From NCBI RefSeq assembly GCF_028622115.1, contig NZ_CP097263.1, forward strand, positions 10,117,501 to 10,181,500: a stretch of 64,000 nucleotides of DNA, given 5' to 3'. Below are positions 42,342 through 51,700 of the stretch, piece by piece. Numbering within the stretch: position 1 is the stretch's first letter; each line of letters starts with the position of its first letter. The stretch is from Kutzneria chonburiensis. GTDB lineage: Bacteria; Actinomycetota; Actinomycetes; Mycobacteriales; Pseudonocardiaceae. The notes beneath the pieces were generated by a model, which searched no databases, had not been told where the DNA came from, and saw only the letters and a program-made list of their open reading frames with translations. A program made the translations under genes and the position numbers.

Positions 42342-44002
42342 TTTCCAAGGAAGAACGCGCCCGGATCGCGGCGGACACCGAGCTCGGCGCGGGCAACGTG
42401 CTGCACCGGATCAAGGAGTACGGCCGGCCGCTGGACGAGCCGGTGCTGTGGACCGACGGCACCTGGCAGGCCCCCGACGGGAGCCGCCCGACCGTGCTCA
42501 CCCTCGGCCGGCTGTACGAGATCGTGGAGACCTACGCCGGTTTCTACGCCAGCAAGGGCATCAAGCCGCGGGACGTGGTCGGCGTGCTCACCGCGTCCAG
42601 CACCGAGTTCGCGATCAACTTCATGGCGGTCAACTCGCTGGGCGCGATCCCGTCCTTCACCAATGCCAAGCTGCGCCCGGAAATCGCCCGTGAGTACATC
42701 CGGCGACAGGGTGCCTCCGGCGCGGTCACCGACGCCGAGCGGCACGAAACCCTGGCGGGCGGTGAGCTGGGCTTCGTGATCACGTCGTCGGATGTCCGGC
42801 CGGAGCACCGGGATCACCTGCCGGCCACCGGTTGGCCGTACCGGCACGACAAGACCGACCCGATCATCATCTCGCACTCCTCCGGCACCACCGGCATGCC
42901 CAAGGCCGTGCCGCACACCCACGAAACCCTGCTCTACGCCCAGTTGCACCGGCTCAAGCTGTCGGTCGGCGGCTCGATGGGCCGGCTGCTGGTCGCGTTG
43001 CCGGGCAACCACAACGCCGCCATGTCGGTGATGATGTTCGGGCTGCTGCTGGGCTCGCCGGTGATGCTGCTGTCCAGCCAGCGCGGCGACGACGTTCTCG
43101 ATGCCGTGCAGGAGTTCAAGCCCACCACGGTGTTCGGCTTCTCCGGCACGTACGCGCAGATGGCAACGGCCGATCTGTCCAAATGGGACACTTCAAGCAT
43201 CGAGGCCTACTACAACACCGGCGACGCCGCCCACGAGGCGCACATCCGGGTGCTGGTCGGCCTGGGCAGCCACGAGGAGATCGGCCGCGACCTCAAGCCG
43301 CACCGGGTCCCCGGCTCGGTGTTCACCGACGGCCTCGGCTCGTCCGAGACCGGCTATTCCATCTTCCACAATGGACACCGGCCGGGCAGCACGTCCTTCG
43401 GCCGCTGCATCGGCAAGCCGATGAGCTTCGCCAAGGCCGCCGTGCTGTCCGAGGACGGCCGCCCGCTGCCGCCCGGCGAGGTCGGCCGGCTCGGCGTCAA
43501 GTCGCCGACGCTGACTCCCGGCTACTGGAACGACTCCATCACCTGGCACCGGCTGCGGCTGGGCGGCTACTGGCTCACCGGCGACCTGTCGTACCAGGAC
43601 GCGGAGGGCAACTTCTACCACCTGGACCGGGCGCCCGACGCCATCCGCACCCGTGACGGCATCGTGTTCAGCACCCGTACCGAGGAACTGCTGCTGGCCA
43701 ACCGGCCGGAGCTGGTCGACTGCACGGTCACCGCGATCGTCGAGGACGGCGTGCAGGCCGACTGGGACGGCGACGGCATCGGCGACGCGTACGTGTTGTT
43801 GCAGTTCGCGGGGGCCGAGGACCCGGCCGAGGACCTGACCACGTGGGTCAACGATGTGCTGGCGCAGCACGGGTTTCCCCCTGTCACCCGGGCGCTGCGG
43901 ATGGACTACACGGACGTCTCGGTCGGCGTGACCGGTAAGGTGCTCAAGCGCGTGATGCGTGAACGGGCCAAGGAGCTCGTCGCGCGCGCCGAGGGGAAGT
44001 GA
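42338..44002 (+). CDS. creM: adenylate-forming enzyme, candidate ATP-dependent diazotase (CreM/AvaA6/CmaA6 type)
   Basis: The 554-residue ANL protein has SHSSGTTGMPKAVPHTH (A3), DGLGSSETGYSIF (A5), YWLTGDLSYQDAEG (A7) and GVTGKVLKRV with the A10 Lys. It looks like an acyl-CoA synthetase, but a carboxylate ligase already exists in the operon. Together with the creE/creD nitrite genes this recalls CreM and the Ava/Cma diazotases. Those use ATP and nitrite to turn an aryl amine into a diazo group. I infer the same for this protein on a 3-amino-4-hydroxyaryl acid. A CoA ligase is the alternative. Confidence 0.75.
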   Translation: MISKEERARIAADTELGAGNVLHRIKEYGRPLDEPVLWTDGTWQAPDGSRPTVLTLGRLYEIVETYAGFYASKGIKPRDVVGVLTASSTEFAINFMAVNSLGAIPSFTNAKLRPEIAREYIRRQGASGAVTDAERHETLAGGELGFVITSSDVRPEHRDHLPATGWPYRHDKTDPIIISHSSGTTGMPKAVPHTHETLLYAQLHRLKLSVGGSMGRLLVALPGNHNAAMSVMMFGLLLGSPVMLLSSQRGDDVLDAVQEFKPTTVFGFSGTYAQMATADLSKWDTSSIEAYYNTGDAAHEAHIRVLVGLGSHEEIGRDLKPHRVPGSVFTDGLGSSETGYSIFHNGHRPGSTSFGRCIGKPMSFAKAAVLSEDGRPLPPGEVGRLGVKSPTLTPGYWNDSITWHRLRLGGYWLTGDLSYQDAEGNFYHLDRAPDAIRTRDGIVFSTRTEELLLANRPELVDCTVTAIVEDGVQADWDGDGIGDAYVLLQFAGAEDPAEDLTTWVNDVLAQHGFPPVTRALRMDYTDVSVGVTGKVLKRVMRERAKELVARAEGK

Positions 44003-44003
44003 C

Positions 44004-44978
44004 GTGACGGCGCCGATGGAGGTGTACCGGCTGTGGTGGCTGCACGACGCCCGCTGGTACCAGGGCGTGGCCAGCCGCTACGGCCAGGAAGCCGCCAACG
44101 AGATCAACGCCGAGGCCATGCGTTTCGTGGCCACCCGCGTGGGAAAGCAGGTCGCGCGGGCGCACGGTGAGCCGATCGCCGACGCGGATTCGGCGACCTT
44201 GGCCAAGCTGTACGAGCGCTGCGCCGACATCATGTTCCCGAACGAGCTGCGGGACGGCGGCGTGACGGCGCTCGACGACGAGCTGCTGGAGCTGACCATG
44301 CGGCAGAACTTCGCCGTGGTCATGGTCCGGATGGCCGGCTCGCTGGACGGATACCGGTGCCCGTGCACCGAGATCCACGCCGGCTGGTCGGACGGGCTCG
44401 GCGTGACGCTGACCGAGAACAGGGCGACGGGCTGCCTGCGGCACGGGGATCCCGCGTGCCGCCTGCTGATGCGCGTCGGAGGAGAAGCTGATCATGCGGG
44501 TGTTGCTGGCCGGTGCGACCGGGGTGATCGGGCGGGAGCTGCTTCCTTTGTTACGCAAGGCCGGTCACCACGTGACCGCCCTTGCGCGCGGTGCGTCCCA
44601 CGACGTGGACGCGGATGCCGTGGTCGCCGCGGACCTGTTGGACGGGCCCGGCTTGACGGCTGCCGTCGTCGAGGCGCGACCGGAAGTCGTTGTGCACCAG
44701 GTCACTGCATTGCGGCCGGTCAGCGGCGACACCCGCTGGGAAGTCTTCGGACGGACCGCGCACGTGCGCCGCGTCGGCACGGCCAACCTGGTCGACGCGG
44801 CCCGTGCCGCCGGCGCACGGCGGATCGTGGCGCAGAGCATCGCTTTCGCCACCGCGCCGGTCGGCGATCCCGTGTTGGACGAGAATGCGCCACTGTACGT
44901 CAATGCACCCGATGCCACCTGGGCGCTGACCGTGCAAGCCGTTGCGGCGCTGGAAGACACGGTGCTCGGGGCTGGTGA
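44004..44978 (+). CDS. DUF6125-like protein with reading frame that does not close before the next gene
   Basis: GTG 44004 lies one base after the diazotase stop. About 160 residues form a recognisable small domain: LWWLHDARWYQGVASRYG, then paired helices and a Cys-bearing end (GYRCPCTEIHAGWSDGLG, GCLRHGDPACRLL). This fits the DUF6125/thiazoline-hydrolase-like family, whose role is unknown. After MRVGGEA at 44489 the frame has no stop until 44978, running 485 bp into the SDR gene as Arg/Gly-rich antisense-like sequence. A TGA in the neighbouring frame at 44489-44491, just before the SDR start, suggests one base is missing here. Confidence 0.6.
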   Translation: MTAPMEVYRLWWLHDARWYQGVASRYGQEAANEINAEAMRFVATRVGKQVARAHGEPIADADSATLAKLYERCADIMFPNELRDGGVTALDDELLELTMRQNFAVVMVRMAGSLDGYRCPCTEIHAGWSDGLGVTLTENRATGCLRHGDPACRLLMRVGGEADHAGVAGRCDRGDRAGAASFVTQGRSPRDRPCARCVPRRGRGCRGRRGPVGRARLDGCRRRGATGSRCAPGHCIAAGQRRHPLGSLRTDRARAPRRHGQPGRRGPCRRRTADRGAEHRFRHRAGRRSRVGRECATVRQCTRCHLGADRASRCGAGRHGARGW

Positions 44979-45432
44979 CCTGTCGCCGATCGTGTTGCGG
45001 TACGGCAGTTTGTACGGGCAGTACACCCTGTACGACGCGAGCGGAGCCATCGGGCAGGCCGTGCACCTCGGTCGGCTGCCGCTGGTCGGCGACGGGGCCG
45101 GGCTGACGTCGTTCGTGACCGTACGAGACGCGGCCCTGGCCACCGTGCTGGCCGTCGACCACCCCACCACCGGCGTGTTCAACATCGTCGACGACCGGCC
45201 GGCGGCGGCGCGCGACTGGCTGCCCGGCTACGCCGACCTGCTCGGCGCGCCGGAACCCAAGCGGATCCCGGTCGACCTGGGGGAGCGGCTGCTCGGCTGG
45301 TACGGGGCGTACCAGCAGACCCGCCAGCGCGGCGCGTCCAACGCCAAAGCCCGCCTCGAGCTTGCCTGGAGGCCCACCGTGCCAACCTGGGCCGACGGTC
45401 TCTGCCAAGCCCTGCCGGAGGTTGCACGGTGA
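44494..45432 (+). CDS. extended SDR lacking the YxxxK motif (candidate diazo-removing reductase or ketoreductase)
   Basis: The 312-residue protein has the cofactor loop LLAGATGVIGREL and an extended SDR layout (VVHQVTALRP, AQSIAFATAP, VLRYGSLYGQYT). Where extended SDRs have Tyr-x3-Lys it reads DATWALTVQAVAALE, so neither catalytic residue is present. In the Ava/Cma pathways the diazo group is replaced by hydride; this gene is the best candidate here. Ketoreduction is the alternative but poorly supported by the active site. ATG 44494 follows GGAGGAGAAG. Confidence 0.75.
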   Translation: MRVLLAGATGVIGRELLPLLRKAGHHVTALARGASHDVDADAVVAADLLDGPGLTAAVVEARPEVVVHQVTALRPVSGDTRWEVFGRTAHVRRVGTANLVDAARAAGARRIVAQSIAFATAPVGDPVLDENAPLYVNAPDATWALTVQAVAALEDTVLGAGDLSPIVLRYGSLYGQYTLYDASGAIGQAVHLGRLPLVGDGAGLTSFVTVRDAALATVLAVDHPTTGVFNIVDDRPAAARDWLPGYADLLGAPEPKRIPVDLGERLLGWYGAYQQTRQRGASNAKARLELAWRPTVPTWADGLCQALPEVAR

Positions 45433-47297
45433 GGATCTGCATCATCGGCGCCGGTCCGCGCGGCACATCTGTGCTGGAACGGATCATCGCCAACCGCGAC
45501 GCGCCCGTCGAGGTGCATCTGATCGACCCCTTCCCGCCGGGGGCGGGCAGTGTGTGGCGGATCAGCCAGTCCGACACGCTGCTGATGAACACGGTCGCGT
45601 CCCAGGTCAGCCTGTACACGGACGACAGCGTGGAGCTGGCCGGCCCGATCGTGCCGGGGCCGTCGCTGTACGAGTGGGCCCGTTCGGTCACCGGTGACCA
45701 GCCGGCGCACGTCCGCGACGAGATCGCCGCGCTGGGGCCGGACACGTACCCGAGCCGGGCGTTGTACGGCTACTACCTGGAGTGGGTGTTCACCCAGTTG
45801 CTCGCGGCGGCCGGCGACGTGTCCGTGACGGTGCACCGCGGCACCGCCGTCGCCGTCGACGACCAGCCCGACGGCCGGCAGACCGTTCGGCTCAAGAACG
45901 GGTCCACAGTGGACGACGCCGACGCCGTGGTGCTGGCGCTGGGGCACGGTCCGGTGGTGCTCACCGACGAGGAGACCCGGCTGCGGGACTTCGCCGCCGA
46001 GCGCGGGCTGACCTACATCGCACCGAGCAACCCGGCCGACCTGGACCTGTCCCGGATCGAGCCGGGGGAGAAGGTTGCGCTGCGCGGGCTGGGCCTGAAC
46101 TTCTTCGACTACCTGGCCCTGTTCACCGAGGGCCGCGGCGGCCGCTACGAGCGCACCGACGACGGGCTGGTCTACCGCCCGTCCGGCCTGGAGCCGGCCA
46201 TGTACGCCGGCTCGCGGCGCGGCGTCCCGCACCACGCCCGCGGTGAGAACCAGAAGGGCCCGGTCGGCCGGCACACGCCGGTTTTCCTGACGCCGCAGGT
46301 CATCGAGCGGTTGCGGCGGTCCGGTCGGGTCCGGTTCATGCGCGACGTGTGGCCGTTGATCGACAAGGAGGCCCGTGCCGTCTACTACGCGACGCTGCTG
46401 GCCGACCGGCTCGGTCCCGACCAGGTCGCGGAGTTCGCCAAGCTGTACCAGGAAGTCCTGGTTGCCGACGGCGATGACGGCGAGCTGCTGGCCCGGTTCG
46501 GCGTGGCCGAGACGGAACGGTGGAGCTGGGAGCGGATCGCCAAGCCGTACGGCGAGAAGGCGTTCGCCGACCAGGCCGACTACCAGCGCTGGCTGCTCGG
46601 CTACCTGCGCTCCGACGCGCGCGAGGCCAAGCGCGGCAACGTGTCCAGCCCGTTGAAAGCCGCACTCGACACGCTGCGCGATCTGCGCAACGAGATTCGC
46701 ATGGTCGTCGACCACGGCGGCATCACCGGCGGCTCCTATCGGGACGAGCTGGCCCGCTGGTACACCCCGTTCAACGCCTTCCTGTCCATCGGCCCGCCGC
46801 TGCGCCGCATCGAGGAGATGACCGCGCTGCTGGAGGCCGACGTGCTGCGCGTGCTCGGGCCCGGCGTCCGGGTGTCGCTCGGCGAGACCTTCCTGGTCGA
46901 CGCCACGTCCGTGCCGGCCCCGCCGATCGCCGTCACCACGCTCATCGAGGCCCGCATCCCCGACGTGGATCTCAACCGCAGCGCCAATCCGCTGCTGCGG
47001 TACCTCAAGGCCACCGGCCAGTGCCGGCCGTTCCACATTCCGGACGAGGGCGCGGAGTCGTTCGAGAGCGGCGGTGTCGCCGTCACCGCGCGGCCGTACC
47101 ACGTGATCGACGCCGCCGACCGGCCGCATCCCGCCCGGTTCGCCTACGGCGTGCCCACCGAGTACGTTCACTGGGTGACCGCCGCCGGCATCCGCCCGGG
47201 CGTCGGCTCGGTGACGCTGGAGGACTCCGACGCCATCGCGCGGGCCGCGCTGGCCGTGCGGACCGTGCCGCTGGCGGACGTTGGGAGGCTGGCGTGA
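45429..47297 (+). CDS. creE: flavin-dependent L-aspartate N-oxygenase (CreE family)
   Basis: The 622-residue protein starts CIIGAGPRGTSVLERI (FAD loop) and has the family blocks PFPPGAGSVW, MNTVASQVSLYTDDSV, GPSLYEWARS and ALRGLGLNFFDYL (second nucleotide loop). CreE oxidises aspartate to nitrosuccinate. It is followed by a 4-bp overlap with the CreD-type lyase, the diagnostic pair for nitrous acid formation. A paralogue lies at 20882. GTG start overlaps the SDR stop. Confidence 0.88.
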   Translation: MRICIIGAGPRGTSVLERIIANRDAPVEVHLIDPFPPGAGSVWRISQSDTLLMNTVASQVSLYTDDSVELAGPIVPGPSLYEWARSVTGDQPAHVRDEIAALGPDTYPSRALYGYYLEWVFTQLLAAAGDVSVTVHRGTAVAVDDQPDGRQTVRLKNGSTVDDADAVVLALGHGPVVLTDEETRLRDFAAERGLTYIAPSNPADLDLSRIEPGEKVALRGLGLNFFDYLALFTEGRGGRYERTDDGLVYRPSGLEPAMYAGSRRGVPHHARGENQKGPVGRHTPVFLTPQVIERLRRSGRVRFMRDVWPLIDKEARAVYYATLLADRLGPDQVAEFAKLYQEVLVADGDDGELLARFGVAETERWSWERIAKPYGEKAFADQADYQRWLLGYLRSDAREAKRGNVSSPLKAALDTLRDLRNEIRMVVDHGGITGGSYRDELARWYTPFNAFLSIGPPLRRIEEMTALLEADVLRVLGPGVRVSLGETFLVDATSVPAPPIAVTTLIEARIPDVDLNRSANPLLRYLKATGQCRPFHIPDEGAESFESGGVAVTARPYHVIDAADRPHPARFAYGVPTEYVHWVTAAGIRPGVGSVTLEDSDAIARAALAVRTVPLADVGRLA

Positions 47298-48634
47298 CCG
47301 GTGCCGACTCCGGGCTGCTGGCCCCGACCTGGGCCGGCACGCCGGTGGCCGGGGAGACCGACGACGAGGCGTGGCTGCGGGCCATGGTCGACGTCGAGGC
47401 GGCGCTGGCCCGGGCCCAGGCCCGACTCGGCATCGTGCCCGACAGCGCGGCCAAGGCCATCTCCGCGGTGTCGTCGTCGCAGCTCGACGTCGTCCAGCTG
47501 GCCGCCGACTCCCGTGGGGCCGCCAACCCCGTCGTCGCCTTCGTGCCGGCGCTGATGAAGCTGGTGCCGCCGGAGGTCGCCGAGTACGTGCACCGGGGCT
47601 CCACCAGCCAGGACATTCTGGACAGCGCGGCCATGCTGGTCGTGCAGCGGGTTCGGTCGCTGGTGCTGGCCGACCTCCGGCGCTGTGCCGACGCGCTGGC
47701 CCGGCTGGCCGTCGACCACCGCTCGACCTTGATCGCTGGGCGGACCCTGACGCAGCACGCGGTGCCCACGACGTTCGGGCTGAAGGCCGCCGGCTGGTTG
47801 ACGCTCGTGCTGGACGCGATCGAGCGGCTCGAGGCGTTGGTGTTGCCGGCCGAGCTGGCCGGCGCGGCCGGCACCCTTGCCGCGTATGTCGAGTACGGTC
47901 GGCTGGCCGGTGTCGGCGGCGGTGTCGAGCTGATCGGCCCGTTCGCCGAGGAGCTGGGGCTGGCCGAGCCGGTCGGCCCGTGGCACACCGCCCGGACCCC
48001 GATTCTCGATGTGGGCCACGCCCTTCAGTTCGTCGCCGGCGCGCTCGGCAAGATCGCCGTTGACGTGCAGGTGTTGTCCCGTACGGAGATCGGCGAGGTC
48101 GCCGAGCCCGCCGCCGATGGACGAGGCGCTTCGTCGGCCATGCCGCAGAAGCGAAATCCGGTGCTGGCCACGTTGATCGTCACTGCCGCGCGGCAGGTGC
48201 CCGCGCAGGTGTCGGTGCTGGCCGCCAGCATGGTTGCCGAGGACGAGCGTCCCGGCGGGGCCTGGCATGCCGAGTGGCAGACCCTTCGCGAGGCGCTCCG
48301 CCTGGTCGGCGGCGCGGCGTTCACCGCAGCGGAGTTGTTGGCGGGCTTGGAGGTCTTCCCCGAGCGCATGGCGGCCAACCTGGCATTGACCGGCGGCGCG
48401 ATCGTCAGCGAGCGGCTCAATGTCGCCCTGGCGCCGGTGTTGGGCAAGGCGGCGGCCAAGAAGGTGCTTGCCGAGGCGGCTCGTGAGGCCGCGGCCAACG
48501 GAACGTCCCTGCGCGCGGCCCTGGCCGGCCGCATCGAGGTCGAACTGCCCCTGGACGAGCTGTTGGATCCCGCGCGCTACCTCGGCGACGCCGCGGCGCT
48601 CGTGGACCGGGTGTTGGCGCGGTACCACAACTAG
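47294..48634 (+). CDS. creD: nitrosuccinate lyase (CreD, fumarase/aspartase superfamily)
   Basis: The 446-residue lyase has the three superfamily regions: HRGSTSQDILDSA, the histidine helix near TLTQHAVPTTFG and the signature SSAMPQKRNPV. By sequence it is PcaB-like (carboxymuconate cycloisomerase). Next to creE its likely reaction is the release of nitrous acid from nitrosuccinate, giving fumarate. It ends the biosynthetic operon. An alternative as the missing pcaB of the pca operon 40 kb away is less likely. Confidence 0.87.
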   Translation: MTGADSGLLAPTWAGTPVAGETDDEAWLRAMVDVEAALARAQARLGIVPDSAAKAISAVSSSQLDVVQLAADSRGAANPVVAFVPALMKLVPPEVAEYVHRGSTSQDILDSAAMLVVQRVRSLVLADLRRCADALARLAVDHRSTLIAGRTLTQHAVPTTFGLKAAGWLTLVLDAIERLEALVLPAELAGAAGTLAAYVEYGRLAGVGGGVELIGPFAEELGLAEPVGPWHTARTPILDVGHALQFVAGALGKIAVDVQVLSRTEIGEVAEPAADGRGASSAMPQKRNPVLATLIVTAARQVPAQVSVLAASMVAEDERPGGAWHAEWQTLREALRLVGGAAFTAAELLAGLEVFPERMAANLALTGGAIVSERLNVALAPVLGKAAAKKVLAEAAREAAANGTSLRAALAGRIEVELPLDELLDPARYLGDAAALVDRVLARYHN

Positions 48635-48765
48635 GCTGTTCGGCCCCTTTTTCTGTCAAGCATCAAAATCTTGCGGGAAGCCGTCCGTATCTTGTCCGGT
48701 TTTACGCCCCGGCAGGGTGCGAAGATCCAGATCGTTGGCCGCCACGCCAGCGAAAGGACACACAG

Positions 48766-51700
48766 TTGCCCGCACTACGAACAGTGCTCGCGGTGGTGGC
48801 GACGGCCGTTGCCGCTGCGCTGACTCCGGTCGCGGCAGTGGCCGCAGCGCCCGCGCCGCCGACACCGCAGGCCGCCGAGCACGTCTGTCCGCAGAAGCCG
48901 AGACCGGGCGAGTTCACCTGCTTCGCCCTCCAGCGTACGGATGTCAAGGGCGCGGCCGGGGTGCACGCCAACGCGGCGCCGTCCGGGTTCGGCCCGAGCG
49001 ACCTGGGAAGCGCTTACAACCTGCCGTCACAGACGGCCGGCGACGGCCAGACCGTGGCCATCGTCGACGCCTACGACTACCCGGACGCCGAGCAGGAGCT
49101 GGCGATCTACCGCCAGCAGTACGGACTGCCGGCCTGCACCACGGCCAACGGCTGCTTCCGCAAGGTGGACCAGCGCGGCGGCACCGCCTACCCGGCGCCG
49201 AACTCGAGCTGGCAGCACGAGGAAGCCCTGGACCTGGACATGGTGTCCGCGGTCTGCCCTCGCTGCCACATCCTGCTCGTCGAGTCGGACGACGCGCTGG
49301 CCACCAACATGGGCGCGGCGGTCAACCAGGCCGTCGCCATGGGCGCGAAGTTCGTCTCCAACAGCTACGGCGGCGATGAGGACCCGGCCGACCCGCAGTT
49401 CGACAGCGCCTACTACGACCACCCCGGCGTGGTCATGACCGTCAGCTCCGGCGACTACGGCTACGGCGTGGAATTCCCGGCCTCGTCGCCGCACGTCACG
49501 GCGGTCGGCGGCACCACGTTGCAGCGTGACGGCAGCACCCGTGGCTGGACCGAGTCGGCGTGGAACCACGCCGGCAGCGGCTGCTCGGCGTACGAGGCGA
49601 AGCCGGCATTCCAGCACGATTCGGGCTGCGCCAGGCGAACCGTCGCCGACGTGTCGGCGGTCGCCGACCTGAACACGCCGGTCGCGGTGTACGTGCAGGG
49701 CAACTGGGTGGTGATGGGCGGCACCAGCGTGTCCGCGCCGATCATCGCCGGTGTCTACGCCCTCGCCGGCGCGCCGTCGGCCGGCTCCTACCCGAACACG
49801 TTTCCGTACAAGGACTCTCGGGCCCTGTATGACGTGTCGGGCGGGGCCAACGGCCAGTGCACGCCGGCCTACCTGTGCCAGGGCGGCGCGGGCTACGACG
49901 GCCCGACCGGCCTCGGCTCGCCCAACGGCATCGCCGCGTTCACCGCCGGCCCGACCGGTTCGGTGACCGGCACGGTCACCGACAACACCGGGAAAGCGCT
50001 GTCCGGGGCCCAGGTCAAGGTCGGTGATCTGTCGGCCAACACCGACGCCGCCGGGCACTTCACGCTGGACGTGCCGGCCGGTACCTACAACGCCACGGCC
50101 AGCAAGTTCGGCTACCAGGACGCGTCGGCAAGCGGGGTGGCGGTCGGCGACGGCCAGACCGTGACGGCGAACTTCACCCTCGCGGTCATCCCGACGACCA
50201 CGATTTCCGGTGTGGTGCGGGACGGTTCCGGTCACGGCTGGCCACTTGCGGCGCAGGTGCAGGTCGCCGGGCAGCCGACGACGGTGACGCACACCGACCC
50301 GGTCAGCGGCCGCTACGTGCTGACCGTGCCGCAGGGGGCGGCCTACACCGTGCAGGTCGATCCGTCCTATCCCGGCTATCTCCAGGACGCCCAACAGGTC
50401 CAGGTCGGCAAGGGCGCCGCCGGGCACGACGTGGCGATCAAGGTCGACCCGGTGACCTGCGGAGCGCCGGGGTACGGCAACAAGTTCAGCGGAGCCACCC
50501 AGTCGTTCGACGGATCGTCCACACCGGACGGATGGACCGTCGGCAATGCTGTGCCCGGCGCTCGGCCGTGGGAGTTCGACAACCCCGGCCATCGCGACAA
50601 CGCCACCGGCGGCAGCGGCAACTTCGCCATCACCGAGAGCAACCTCGATGGCAGCGACCAGGACACCATGCTGACCAGCCCGGTGTACGACCTCAGCACG
50701 GCCACCAACCCGACGCTGACCTTCGACACCGACTTCGAGGCCTACGGCGACCTGATGACCGCCACCGCTGAGTACACAGTGGACGGTGGCGCGACCTGGA
50801 CGCCGGTGTGGCAGCAGAAGACCCAGAACGTCACCGGCAAGCAGGTGCTGCCGCTGCCGGGGGCGGTCGGCAAGTCGGCCGTGCAGGTGCGCTTCCATTA
50901 CGTGGAGCGGTCTTTCGGGTTCTGGTGGGAGGTCGACGACGTGGTCGTCGGCGACCACTCCTGCACGTTGACGCCCGGCGGCATCGTCACCGGCCACGTC
51001 ACCGACAAGGTCGCGTCGGTGCCCCTGGCCGGCGCTTCGGTGACCAGTGTCGACCAGCCCACGGACAAGACCGTGACCGGGGCAGATGGCAGCTACTGGT
51101 TCTTCTCTACGCAGACCGGCACGCATCCGATCAGCGGTGCTGCGACGAACTATGTGACGGCCACCAAGTCCACGGTTGTCACGCCGGACAGTGTGACACC
51201 ACAGGACTTTGCGCTGGACTCCGCGCGGCTGACCGTGAACACCACGGCGATCAGCAAGAGTGTTGCCTGGCAAGGAAACACGACCGCCACGGTCAAGGTG
51301 ACCAACACCGGCACCGCGCCGGCCGACGTCCGCCTCGACCCGCGGCCGGGCGGCTACACCCCGGCCGCGCAGGTTTCCGCGCCGCTACAGAAGGTCAAGG
51401 GAAACTTCAGCACCGGTCCGTTGCTGGGCAAGGCATTGACCGCCGCGCCCAAGGACGTCTCGCCGTCCGCGGCGTCGTGGTCGACCGTCGCCGACTACCC
51501 GACGAAGATCATGGACAACGCGGCCGTCGCGGTGAACGGCAAGATCTACTCGTTCACCGGGCTCAACGGCACCGAGCTGACCACCAAGAACTACGTCTAC
51601 GACCAGGGCACCCAGGCCTGGTCGCCGATCGCCGACATTCCGGAGGCCCGTGAGAACCCGTTCGCGGTGGCCATCGGGACCAAGGTCTACGTCGGCGGCG

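Noticed and set aside
42338-44002. Reading the adenylating enzyme as an acetyl- or fatty-acyl-CoA synthetase
   Set aside because: Sequence alone would allow it; the operon already has a carboxylate ligase and contains the nitrite genes that a diazotase needs. Kept as an alternative.
47294-48634. Reading the lyase as pcaB or adenylosuccinate lyase
   Set aside because: The superfamily match is real, but the 4-bp overlap with a creE-type gene and the diazotase context make nitrosuccinate lyase the better call.
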